From: Xenopus tropicalis
Taxonomy: Eukaryota > Chordata > Amphibia > Anura > Pipidae
Length of the DNA stretch: 64,000 nt
Reading direction: 5' to 3'
Assembly (NCBI RefSeq): GCF_000004195.4
Contig: NC_030683.2
Location: 66,452,764-66,516,763 of the forward strand
A model generated the notes under the pieces. The model was given only the letters and a program-made list of their open reading frames with translations, had not been told where the DNA came from and made no database searches. Below, piece by piece: positions 37,601 through 49,244 of the stretch (position 1 is its first letter; the number at the start of each line of letters is the position of its first letter). The translations under genes were made by a program, and so were the position numbers.

Positions 37601-39480
37601 TTTTTAAGGGATGAGTGAAAATTTTCAAAGTTTATTGTAAATCAGCAGTTGCTTAAATGTATCCTAAATGTAAGTTGTTGTATGCCCCCCCCTTTACTTT
37701 TTATTTAGCTTGGCAAATACTCTCCCCATAGGCAGAGTGGAGCAAAATGGCATACTGGATTTTTTTTTTTGTGGGAAGTGAATGATTGCATTTGCCATGT
37801 GAAGGGTATGGTAGGCCCATGAGGCACAGGGTGGCAGAAGGAAAAAAAGGCATGTGGAGGAAGAAGAAATGAAGATATAATGGCATTTACAAAGAGGGAT
37901 AAAGGCAGTTGGAATGGAACACAGAAAAAGGGATAGGAGAATGGTGCAGTATTTGGATAAAATGGTGAGGGGTAGAATAATGTCCCATGGGAAAGAATAG
38001 ATGAATGACACATGGAGAGATTGGAATGACTAAACAAAGAGAGGTTGAAAGGTAATACAATAAGCAGTACTTTTTTTAATATATGTTTTTTTGAGGTAGA
38101 AACATGGGTATATGTGTATAGGGTGCACTTTTTAATAGTGACTTTTCATAACGTAAATTCACGGTTAATTTACTGAGAGACAGGCTTTCTTTGTAGTAGT
38201 CCCTGAGATTTTCAGTTGTGTTTTGCAATGAAATATAAGTACAAACAGAATCAAAATAGGCCCTGGATTTCAACTACACAGAGGTCCAAACAGCCCCCGC
38301 ACCAGCACATTAAGTAGTGACTGTAAAAGGCATCTTACAGCAGCCCCTCTAGCTAGGGAAGTATGTAGGTCTGGTGTCACCCTACGCACTGGTCCTAAGT
38401 ATTCTCCAGACGATGGAAGTGACTTGCGCAGCTGCACATGATGTCACTTCCAGCACACGTGATATTATATCCAGGGAGAAATTGCACTGGACCCCTCACC
38501 CCCCAGCTCTGCCGCCAGATTTTTCACCAGTAGATCTGGTGGTGGCAGTGGAGGGTTTTTATTTTTGTTATCATTGAAACTTTATTAGTTATATAGGCAC
38601 TCTAGGGCTGCTGCCCTAAGCACAGTCCAGTTTGGACCTGGTACAAAACTCTTAGCAACTGAATTATGTGACTTCTTTTTGTTAGTGCCTGAGCTTTCTT
38701 AAAAATGAGGTGCTAACCTTTTTACAGAGCAGCCTGTTTTAGTTCCTCTTTCTGTCTGAAGAGGGTGCTACTAGCTTCTTGTTGTAAGACATGATGATTT
38801 TGACAGGTGAAACAAATGGAATGGTGTAGGACTGGAGCCATTAGCATAATAACAACAGTAAATTGGGCTCTTTTATGCCTGCCTGAAAGGCCAAAAGTAG
38901 TCATTCAATGTAGAACTAACAGCAAACGATAGAAAGTTTGCATAACAGGTTAGGGCAGTAATGCAAGTCCAAATAATAGGTTACAGGGTGACAGGGGCCA
39001 GATTCAGCATGAGCTAATGATTAAGCAACTGGAAGGTACAATGGGCTGTTTTATAAAGGATCTTTATTAAGGGGTTGCAGACAGCTAGTCTCTGCAAAGT
39101 CACATGCATGTGCTAATGAAAGTTATGGATACAAGGTTAAAAGGTACATGTCACCATAAAATTGTTTCCCCACCAGAGATGCAGGCTAATGGAGCCCACA
39201 TTCTGGTTGGGGGAAATAGTTGTTTTATTTTCTTTTAAGGAAAAGTTTGCCTCACTAGTAGTAGGCCACCTGCACCAGGAGGAATGCCATACATTTAATG
39301 TCACACACCAGAAGCACTCATTATGCACATATGCACCAGGTATGGCCATCCTGGAGCTTGGCCTGGGTGCAGACATATGTAAGGAGTGGATTTTGGAGCA
39401 AAAATGCATACTTGTGCTTCCTCTACAAAACCTGCTTTTTCTGGCATTAACCTAAAATTCAAAACTGGGCAGTTGCTGAT
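37601..39480. other. Intergenic, no gene seen
   Basis: Purine/pyrimidine-biased stretch at 37790-38040, otherwise unremarkable. Confidence 0.5.
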
Positions 39481-39485
39481 ACTAA

Positions 39486-39682
39486 GGGGCCGATTTATGA
39501 TCGAGCCAAAAGAGGAAAAACCCTGGTTAGTTGAGGTATATTTCCCTGAGTGGGTGGGGAAAATATCTCAACTAACAAAGTTTTTTCCACAAAACCCAAA
39601 GTGAGTTCCTTGACTCACACAGGGTTTCCTTTATGATTGCTTGAGCTGAAAGGCTTGAGAGATCATAAATCTGCCCCTATAT
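39486..39682. mobile_element. Short palindromic MITE
   Basis: TAAGGGGCCGATTTATGATCG at the left and GATCATAAATCTGCCCCTAT at the right are inverted. Inside, AGGAAAAACCCTGG and ACACAGGGTTTCCT pair. About 190 bp. Confidence 0.75.
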
Positions 39683-40359
39683 GTAAGGACTCCAGTAAGT
39701 GTTGTTTCCCATACTTTCTGACCTATATTTTACTTCACTAAAGCTTATGTCAAACAGGGCTCATTTTAAGCCAGCAGAGTCAGTCGATTTGCTAGGTCCT
39801 GCCTTTGTACTGAAAGGCACTGTGCTATTGGTGCAGACACAAGGAAAAGATTTCAGTGCAGAAATGTGACATATATATGCATTTTTGCCCTGAAATCTGA
39901 TCCATGTGTCTGCACCCAGGCCAGCGCAGTGCCTCTCGGTGTAGACACAGGAGGGAGCAAACACCAGTGTATCATCTGATTCTAGGCCCTGTCTGATAAT
40001 AGCCTTATTGCTTTGATACACCAGTAATAAAAAAAATTCCAAAAGTAATTTGAACTTCTTCTTTAACAAAATTCATTACAACTGACCATTTTACCAACTC
40101 TTCTAATGATCTGGTTTACAGAAATAATATCGTTTTTACAATTCCCAAAACAGAAAATCAGCCAAGGTCTATATTTTATGAAAGTTAGTGGTCAGATAAA
40201 GCTGTTGCTGACATCAGCTGACTCAAATCAGTGCTCCACTGCAAAATATTTCCCCTTTTGTGGTGCATGTGAGCAATACCTTTTTGACTTAAGTGAATTT
40301 GCAGAAGCCAGAGGGAAAATTCTGGCTTTATTTAATCCATTATTAACCTTTATTATATG

Positions 40360-41095
40360 GGAGGGCTCAAAGTCCATTTTCCTCCATTACCATTATATAA
40401 ACAGTGTCATTGTGATAATATCCTTGGATATTCCCTCTGTTATTGTAAGATCACCGGAAAAATCTTGTGTCGCTCCTAAACCCAAATCTTGCACAAAGGC
40501 CGCAGCATTAATGGTGCCTTCCCAGACATGCAACCTTCCCATGCTATGTGCACTAATGAACCCCCATACCATCACGGATGTTGGCTTATAAACCATATGC
40601 TGATAACAAGCAGGATGGTCCTTATCTTTAGCCCAGATGACAGGATTTCCCTTTGGCTCAGTCCATCTAAAATGAGCTTAGGTCCAGAGAAGGCTGCAGT
40701 GCTTCTGAATCATGTTTACATATAATTTCTTCTTTGTATGGGAGAGTTTTAACTTGCATTTGTAGATATAGTGATATATAATTGTGTCTGTTGTTAATGC
40801 AGTGCCACCTAAGTGCCACCTAAGTGCAGCCTTGTCCGTTGCAAACAGAGATTTTTTGGATCCTTTAATGATATTATGTACTGTAGATAAGGAAATTAAA
40901 TTGTTTTCAATTTTACATTAAGGAAAGTTATTTTTAAATTATTGCTGTATTTGCACCCCATGCAGAGCTTTTAATACCCAATCATGTTATTGACCAGTTG
41001 CCAATGGGTGAGATGTTTCTTTTTTTAGAATTTTTCAGTCTTTAGTTGTCCCTGTTACAACTTTTTGTCATTGGGCTTACAACAAAAGTAACCCC
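40360..41095 (-). pseudogene. Tc1/mariner transposase fossil
   Basis: The minus strand of 40393-40596 translates to SVMVWGFISAHSMGRLHVWE and GTINAAAFVQ, the SxMVWGxIS...GxLHxxxGTI block of Tc1-like transposases around the second catalytic Asp region. Upstream on that strand (to about 41080) the nucleotide sequence still resembles the N-terminal half of this family, but stops and shifts break every frame. Non-functional. Confidence 0.8.
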
Positions 41096-42985
41096 TTCAG
41101 GAAGGTATTTTGTCTTATACATTTGCAGAACTTGAGCATCAGTCTGGGTCGGACTGCAGAGTAATATCACACCAATTCCAGCATTTCCAACATAGCCCTA
41201 TTTCTTCCATGTACCCATGTGACCTCATTCTTAGGTTTTTTTTGGGAATAAACTTCCTTCCCCCCCTTCCACTGCCCCCCTCTAAGCTCCCTCCCCGCAG
41301 CATCTATTGTTTTCAGATGTCACCCTGTGTCCTGACTTGCCACAAATTTGCAAATAGTTTAAAAGGGCTATCTTCCTCTGTCTTATGATCCTCTTCTGTT
41401 AGAGCACCGACACAGATCTTGGAAAAGCATGTGCAGTTGAATACATGTCCTGAATCAGCTTTAACTGTGCATGCTACTGCAAGATCCTTACTGACAACAG
41501 AGAGCAGATCCTCTTGCATGGAGGGAGCTTGGAGAGGAGGCTAAGAATAGGATAGGGTTTAGTTCTCCTTTAATAACTAGAAAAAAAGCCATACTTAATT
41601 TGTCAGTTAAATCATTTCTCCTACATTCAGACAGATATGAATGCTATGGACCAGAAATATCATTGGCAATTCATTATTTATCATATGCAGCTACACTTAA
41701 TGCAACGGTGCAAATCAACAAACTAATGGGCAAAACAAAAAGCAATGGTATACAGATTTAAAGGGATTGTTCATATGTTCATATTAAAATGACCTTTTAG
41801 TGCACTGTATATAATGATACTGTACAAAAACATAGCAGTGTTTGTGTGTGTTTTTATATTTTATATTATGAAGCTTTCCATTGTGAATATTAACTGTTAT
41901 CTAGCTGCTATCTAGCTGGTTTAAATGATTGAATGACACTATAGTGAATAGAAGAAAGTCTGAAAAGGAAGATGCATAATAACATAACATTAAATTCTAG
42001 GCTTCAAGTGATGCCCCTTGCTGACCGAGGGTAATAGGGAAATAACAGTAACTGGGCAGTGAAAGTGGTGCTGAATGTCTAGCTATATTATACCAAGAAG
42101 TTAAACTTCCCTTTTAGCAATGAAATCTTTTCATTTATATACAGTATAACTTTTAATTTAAGGTGAAATTGTAATGGCAGGATTTAATGTCTTTTCTGAC
42201 GATAATATATAGACACAGTTTTTTTCACTCTTTTCTGAGGAACCATCAAACTACTGAAACTATCGGAGCTCCCTGAGTAGAGACACAAAGAATTCCCGTA
42301 AACTCTGTTTCTTGCAAATGTTTATCAAATGATATAACTAGACAAACCTCTTGATACAAAGTAATAAAAAAGTTTTATTTCAGAAAAGCTGAACATTAGG
42401 CAATCTTTCAGTCATTCTTGATTAATAATAGATTATTGTTAGACTGAAGAAGCATCGGAGTGGCATTTATCTTCTTAGAAATGAATCAATATTTCATTCT
42501 GGCCAATGACACTAATGCTTTTTATCCATGTGAAAAGCAATGAGTCACCTTTCAGCTCAAAAACTGTCACTAGACCATTTCTGGGCACAAAAGCAGCAGT
42601 ACACATTAGGCTATTTTGGACACTTTTCCAGCAAGCTCTGGTACTATAGACTGATGCTACAGAATGCATTTTGTACATACTTTAGACTGTTGCATTATTC
42701 TGTAATATATATATATATATAGGGCATGCTTCTATTTGGACTATAACATAATCTTTATAAGACCTTTAAAACAAAATTTCCAAATTTTGGCATTTTTGTC
42801 CTGATGTCAGCAATTTTTGTGAGATCAAGACCTACACCTTCCATATGGATACTGTGCTTGCCTGTGTTTGTCAGCCGTGTTTTCATGAGGGCAAGCAAGG
42901 GGAAGCACATAGGTATCCGGGCCCTCACACACCCCTAGTAGTAGTGGATCAAGTATTCACCCTTCATTTATTGTACCCTACAAAT
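41096..42985. other. Intergenic, possible TTAA MITE end at 41574
   Basis: GTTTAGTTCTCCTTTAA at 41558-41574 resembles a TTAA MITE terminus, without a clear partner. A short (TA)n lies at 42705-42721. The rest is unique. Confidence 0.4.
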
Positions 42986-42989
42986 TTGT

Positions 42990-43396
42990 TTTCAAGGGCA
43001 TGTCAACCCCAAAAATAACTGTTTGCCTAATAAAAGAAAACATAATTCTAAGCAACATTACAATATGAATTTATTAAAAATTTTCAGTGCTTTTAAAGTT
43101 ATTTGTAAATGTAATTGCTATTGAAAGCAGCATTTGCTGAACTCCTGGTTGTTACTTTTTAAACAATGTTGCAAGTGCCAAGCTCATCCAGCAAGACAGG
43201 TCTGTGAAATCTGCTGCTTTGTTTTACATTAATTTTAACAGTCTGAGCCACCAGGGCAGTGAATAGAAAAGGACAGACAAATGCTGTTTTTAATAGCAGT
43301 TAAATTTATAATGAATGTATATTGCAAAGTTGTTTAGAATTTTGTTTTCTTTAATTAAGCAAAGAAATGACATTTTGGGTTGACTTGACCATTAAA
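42990..43396. mobile_element. MITE with GGCATGTCAACCCC ends
   Basis: AGGGCATGTCAACCCCAAAA at the left and CATTTTGGGTTGACTTGACC at the right are imperfect inverted repeats, with a TTAA just after the right end. About 400 bp, non-coding. Confidence 0.75.
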
Positions 43397-43426
43397 TCTC
43401 GCCACTAGATGACAATGTGCAGTATA

Positions 43427-43490
43427 GCATATTATTATTGTTCACATATTTATAAGTGCCAACATATTCTGCAGTGTATATACTTTGAAC
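43427..43490 (-). repeat. CR1/L2-like 3' tail, inverted
   Basis: TTATTATTGTTCACATATTT, ATAAGTGCCAACATATTCTG, CAGTGTAT is the reverse complement of the shared tail. Confidence 0.55.
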
Positions 43491-43870
43491 ACGCAGATTT
43501 GCATACAACCAATATAAGGGGAAAAAGTAAAGAGCTTGCAATCTAAAAAATAGCAACGGTAGCTTGACAAATGGGCATTTGGTGCCAAAAACATTGCTGT
43601 ACATACCGCTGTAATGTAATAAGGTGGTCTTATAAAAATTAAAATTGGTGCTGTTCTATTGTGGAGTCCGTGCATGCATATGCTTCCGTAAAACATTTCA
43701 CAAAACATTTTAGTTTACCAATCAATATCTTGCATTAATTAGTTGTGCTGCAACTGACCAATCAGAGCTAATTGCTGATTAGTTGCTGTGGATTACTCCC
43801 ATTGATTTTGTGAATTCCCCCTACAGAATATTTCCATGTCTCAACCATTTTGGAGTCTCCTCTGTTATAT

Positions 43871-43950
43871 GGTATTATTATTACCGCTTATTTATAAAGC
43901 ACCAACATATTCCGCAGTGATGTACAATAAATGGAGGTAAAAATGGTCCT
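43871..43950 (-). repeat. CR1/L2-like 3' tail, inverted
   Basis: GGTATTATTATTACCGCTTA, TTTATAAAGCACCAACATAT and TCCGCAGTGATGTACAATAA: a better preserved copy of the same tail, (ATA)n side first. Confidence 0.65.
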
Positions 43951-44527
43951 GCCCAAACAAACTTACAAAAAAAAGGAGAAAGAGTATGAGACATAGGGTA
44001 TGGGATAACTTTTTATGCTGCCATTAGATACTAAGGGAGTTAAATTATTGCTCAAACAAGCATAATGTGACTTCTTTAGTGTGTTTGTTTTCACTTGCAA
44101 TCATACTTGAAAACTCATTAAAAAACTACAATGTCTATATTACTTCAAGGGATTTAAGGGGAAATCCCCAAAGCACGGATCAGATGGGTGGTGAGTACTT
44201 AGGGCAACAAACTGGGAGCAAGTTGGACACCCTGGAGTGGCACAGAACAGAGCCAAGGCAGGAGTGGGGTGGAGCAGGTGTAGAACCAGGACCAGGACTG
44301 GAGCAGGAACAGAACCAAGGCAAGGGAAAGAAAGAGCAAGGAACAGCTACAGCTGAAACTATCTTAATGCTCATGCTAAGAAGGGACATATGAACTGGAT
44401 TTTAATAGGGCACAACTGGCTCTGATTGTCTGGCAATAATGCTGCTGGGATGTGTTGAGAGGGCCAGGTGAAAACATGAGAATGGACAAGGATGAGTGTA
44501 AATCAGAGATGAGAAAACTAAGCTTAT
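43951..44527. other. Intergenic, no gene seen
   Basis: Includes a GA/CA-rich stretch at 44200-44360 with GGAGC..GGAACAG..GAACCA repeats. Short open frames there are compositional. Confidence 0.5.
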
Positions 44528-44605
44528 GCTCTCCTGGCCTAATGGTTAAGGAAGGGGCCAAAAACCAATAAGTTGTCGGCTTGAGTCCCAGCTGATCCTA
44601 ACAAA
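44528..44605 (+). repeat. Possible tRNA-derived SINE fragment
   Basis: TGGCCTAATGG (44535-44545) fits the RNA polymerase III A-box consensus TRGYNNARNNG at every position. GGCTTGAGTCC (44578-44588) matches the B box GGTTCGANTCC at 9 of 11, with 32 bases between them. No intact tRNA cloverleaf is evident, so a tRNA-derived SINE head or a decayed tRNA copy is more likely than a functional tRNA gene. Confidence 0.4.
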
Positions 44606-45933
44606 GTGATTATGAGTGTTTTTTCTCTTATGGTTCATACACATGGGTGTTTTGTATGTGTGTGTCTAATAGAACATGCTGAGCACATCAAAATCTGTAT
44701 GTTGCATTTATTTGCATTTTTTTTTTTTAAAGCAACCAGGGGGACATTTATTAACATTCAAATTCATGTTTTTCCTGAGATTCACGTTTATTTGTGCTTT
44801 GTCCTACTTTGTAACAAAGTTATAATTAACTATAACCACTGTTTCCATTATTAAAGTAATAATTGGGTGGAAGGACAGAGAATTTTCTGCCGCGTTCTAT
44901 TTATTATGTGGAATATTTTGTATCTGATTTGCAATGACTCAGCTACTTAATCAATTTGCCTCCTTATAAAGGCCTGACTTCATAGAGAATGCTGCATGGA
45001 AAGCACCCAAATCATTTCATGCTGTTCAGCTTCTCTGAAGCTTGTGTTAATTGCATAATATGCACATATATGAATGTACTCATTTATGTAAAATTGGTTA
45101 CTTACAACCATGAAGTGCACTTATTTCCTTGTGTCACCTGTTCTGTGCACTTGCTATGAGAGTGTTTTGGGCAAAATTGTATTGTTTCACCTGACAGGAT
45201 TGCAGGTTCTGTTAGCTCGCACCTCCATGGAGGAAACAATTTTCTTTGGATAGTCGTCTTTTAAATGAATTCACTGCATTGGGTTCCTATAGTAGGTACT
45301 AAGAAAACTATACATAGAATTTCTTCTGACAAACAACCCCTCTCAACTGTATATTTCAGTTTTTACTTGTAGCAAGCCATCTGCAGTCTGTTAATTACAA
45401 GTCATTAACCTTTTTTTGACATGCAAAACAGAGATTTTCACTGTGAAAGCAGTAAAGAGGGTCTTACATTATCCCCATCTTATATTATCACTGTTTGTTT
45501 ATGTGTTAACATTATACGGAACTTTACAGAATATATATGTCATGTAATGTTTACAATCTAAAATCCCTATCATTTACACAAATATATTGTCAGTCCTTAT
45601 GATGAGTTGCTTATATTGCAGAAACTGGCTGAAGCATGCATTATGACAAATGATGAGGGAATCTGTCCCATTTTGCCAAAATTCACAAAAGACATTGAAG
45701 TCAATGGGAATTTTTTTGTTGAGACTTTTTCCATTCCATGTAACTTTTGGGTGTTTTGGGTGTTTTTTGCAGAAAAACCTGCCGAAAAATGTTGCTCATT
45801 AATAAATATGACATCATAATAATGGATAAGAGGCAATTGTTGTATTCCTGTTCCTGACAAGTAACTGATTTGAGAGATCATATGAATCTATAATAGGTAG
45901 ACCACACATTTAGTACTTAAGCTAAAATGAAGC
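44606..45933. other. Intergenic, no gene seen
   Basis: Unique sequence. TTTTTGCAGAAAAACCTGCC near 45764 suggests a degraded MITE. Confidence 0.4.
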
Positions 45934-46238
45934 TTAAGGCTAATGCCAGGCGGAAAAGCGCTTGCCGAAAATACCACCCTATGCCTCCTACATGTGCCTG
46001 CACCCAAATGAATGGAATACGCTCGGGTGCAGGCACATGCAGCCGAAATACGCATAAAAACGCGAGACTTTCAAACTCTCGCGTTTTCATGCGTATATCG
46101 GCTACATGTGCCAGCACCTGAGCGTATTTTATTCATTCGGGTGCAGGCACAAGTAGCAGGCATAGGGCGGAATTTTCAGCAAGCATTTTTTCGCTTGCCG
46201 AAAATATCTGCCGTACACCTCATCTGACATCAGCCTTA
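45934..46238. mobile_element. MITE family H, copy 2 (palindromic)
   Basis: The ends TAAGGCTAATGCCAGGCG and CATCTGACATCAGCCTTA are inverted. Inside, GCTTGCCGAAAATACC, ATGTGCCTGCACC and AAAACGCGAGACTTTC have inverted partners, the last at AACTCTCGCGTTTT in the centre. Confidence 0.88.
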
Positions 46239-47627
46239 TATGTAACCAGGCTTGGATTTGTGGAGAGGCCCAAATTTGGGGGAGACATGCAGCCTCGCCA
46301 CACCTAAATCTTGACATTTTGCTCCCATACGAAGCAACGGGGACTTCTCCCCACTGCTCCGTATGCAAGTGTGAACTTCCGCACTAGTGTATGGGAGGGG
46401 GGGGCTGGGTGCAACAAACGGGGATGGCCTCGGGGCTCCAGGATTAGAAATCCAGCACGATATGTAACCTGCTCCATTGGGGTGCAGTGGAGTTTTGTAA
46501 GTAAATTGTAATTTTAATAAGTTGTGCATAACTTTATAGGTAATTTGCATAGCTTTGTAAAGCAAGATGCAGATTTAATCGGGCCCGGCACAACAGAACC
46601 CCCTCTGCACCACTCTTGGCGGCCCTGCATAGAAGAATCAATTTGCAATCACATAATAGCTTTGGGCTTGGAAAAATTAGTAACAACCAGTATTCCCACA
46701 GCTTCCTATATTTCTTTAAGGGACTACCTTGAGAATAGGCCTAATAAAATTCATGTTGAGCACTAATATTCATTTCTGTGAAAGTAAGTTTGTTACCTAG
46801 CCAGTTTGAGACCAGACAGTTCAGTCTGATTATTTCCAGTTTTAAAGGTCTGTAAACTGCAGGCAAATGCCTTTGATCTTACAGAAAATGCACCTTTATC
46901 AGCTTGACCTCTGACCCAAAAATAGCCCTATTGGGAATCTTCCTACATATCGCAAACCAAGCTGACTCAAACTTTGTTTACTATGTCAGATTTGCCTACA
47001 GGTCAGCTCTAGCAAGACTATGGAAAACCTCTACTGTCTCATATAGGGGAACATTTACATGCAGGGCAGGGTGCAATATGCACTATCTTTCTGCACTTGA
47101 ACCCTGACCTGAGCTTTACAAAATTGCAGCAGGGACCTGCAACAAAGCACATAGATGTCCTCCTAACTTGTGCAATTCGTGAGTGCCTGAGAGCATAGGG
47201 CTCAAAGGGCTATGTGCTATCACCCTACTCTATGGTAGATGAGATAAGGGCAGGAGAGCCTTGCACCAATAAAGCTGCATCCTGCAACTTGCCCTTTTTT
47301 ATCCAGCATGGGGTGAAGAGTGCAGCATTGCCCAAGTAGCAAGTCAAAGTGAATGAAAAAGGGTATGTTTTTGCTTCCATTAGTGCTCCAGTTCTTGCAG
47401 AAGACCCTATACAGTTTTATTCTCCATATGTGGGGTATTTAGGTAAACCTTTCTTTCCACATACAGAGCTCAAATATATGTGTATAATTTGTATTAAAGC
47501 AATGTGTGACATGTCTGTCTATATGCAATACTGTTGCTTTTACATATTTTCTTCTAACATAACACCTTCTCACCTAGTGACAAGCAGGGCTGCTATTTGC
47601 CGTAAGTGGGTCAAGAGCAAAGACCTC
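46239..47627. other. Intergenic, no gene seen
   Basis: Mixed composition, possibly holding degraded repeats (46245-46640 is GC-richer, with a G run at 46397-46404). Nothing specific is recognised. Confidence 0.4.
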
Positions 47628-47844
47628 TAAGGCTGATGACACACGGGCGTATTCTCGGCAAGCCGAAAAAATTTCGAATTTTCAGTACCAGTCAAATTCA
47701 GTCACTAAAAATATGAAAACTATGCATTTTTAGCCAGACATTGATCCAGGAGGCCCATACTGGAGCCCCATACACGGGCATATAAGCTGCCGAAAGCACT
47801 TAAATGTGCTGCTTAAATCTGCCTGTGTATGGCCACCTTTACTC
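47628..47844. mobile_element. Composite MITE (family H left end, family F right end)
   Basis: It starts TAAGGCTGATGACACACGGG and CTCGGCAAGCCGAAAA as in family H, and ends GTGTATGGCCACCTTTA as in family F. It is either a recombinant or two fragments side by side. Confidence 0.55.
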
Positions 47845-49189
47845 GTTCCTGTGTTGCTAAGGCAACTATTAGGTCACTGTGTCTGCTATCATGTTTCTTT
47901 TCAGGGCTCTCCAGATCCTGAGTTGCCATAGCAGTCATCACATCACTGTGTACATTCATTAACCCTTGCATTCTTTCTCTAAGCCCCCTGGGTTTCCTAG
48001 GAAACCACCACTGGAGTTCCTATTGCCAGGATAGCCTAGCAACCATTGTGTTCCTACAGCACTGTATCTCCTACACAGCCCGTCAGGTGTGACATCATCG
48101 CTAGCAGGGAAGGGACTTGTGGCTGTGAGGAATGCCGGTTTCAGATTTCATCTTTGCACACAGACTCAAACCTTAGAGGAATTAGTGTTTTCGAGTACCT
48201 ACACTTGCATGGACATTTAGTAAGTGCAATGCAATTTTATACATTTTTATTTATAAAAATGACGTTTTTAACTGCCAGGCGCTCCCACATTTTTATATGT
48301 GTTAGTGTGCAAGGATCTGAAGAGATTTATAGCATTTTCATTTTAGGAGAGAATTTATATATGCTTAAACCATTAGTGGTTTGCAAGTACCCACCCACAC
48401 CATTTATTTAGCGAATTATCTTTCAGTATCTCCTTTCAGATCCTATCTGTCTCTGTTTGGAACACATACAGGTGTGACAATAGTGTGATACACACCTATT
48501 GATCATTTCTAGCTAAAAGCACTGGATTGAGGCGATCCATTGACCCAAACAGGAGAAGGCAGCTGCATCGTTATACATTTAACTTTGCTTAAGCCTAATC
48601 TTGACCTGTAGTCTCTGTTCTTACAGTGCTTCGACTTGTATTTGTATGTCCGTGCTGGGCTGGAAAGAGTGAAGTGACTCAGAGCTCTTTAACAGCAGCC
48701 ATCTCACTCTCTGTCTCCACCTTGTGGCCAATCTGATCACTTATTGTTCTGGCTCTTATTCCCAAATTACCCATTGTGATTGCTGTTTATTGGATTTGAG
48801 TCAAACAGATAGCTGCCCAGGACAGGGAAGGAGCCTGCTTCGTCCATGTATGGGCAGTGAGTTGAGTTCACTGGCGCCACAATCACTTGAGGAAACATAA
48901 GTGATCCACCCGTATCCAGAAGCAAAGACAAAGCTGTACGCTGACCTCTCCCTAAGCACTACTCACACAGGCAGCACCTACAGCTGCACCCACCGATTCC
49001 TTTCCTAGCCGCGCCAACCCTGTCCAAGGTGCTGAAGAATAACACATCCTTGGGAAGCTCCCAGGGGCTGCGACAGAAAATGTAATCTTGGAAAATATAA
49101 GGGCCTGTCTGCCTTCAAACCAAACCAGAAGATCTTACTACAAGGACAATCCTGGCAGGCATTTAAAGAGGAAAGAAAGAGGAGTGATC
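47845..49189 (+). promoter_or_regulatory. scn3b: scn3b upstream region, putative promoter and 5'UTR
   Basis: Unique, comparatively GC-balanced sequence before the scn3b start. The 5'UTR probably lies in its 3' part (about 48840-49189), but no TATA box or CpG island is clear, and an upstream non-coding exon cannot be excluded. ATG triplets precede the start codon. Confidence 0.4.
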
Positions 49190-49244
49190 ATGGCTGCTTG
49201 GGAGAACATATTCTGGACTGATTCAGTTCTGCTCTTCTTAATGG
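49190..49244 (+). CDS. scn3b: scn3b coding exon 1 (start, signal peptide)
   Basis: ATG at 49190, in GTGATCATGGC, encodes MAAWENIFWTDSVLLFLM, a hydrophobic signal-peptide start. The donor is G/GTATGT, leaving in phase 1. It is confirmed by phase with exon 2 and by the total length of 215. Confidence 0.9.

Noticed and set aside
42230..42300. CTGAGGA followed by CTGAAAC resembling a hammerhead
   Set aside because: No stem II pairing between the boxes and no self-complementary stem III, and it lies outside any inverted element.
44067..44393. 108-codon Glu/Gly-rich frame
   Set aside because: Compositional, from a GA-rich stretch of short repeats. No homologous domain is recognised.
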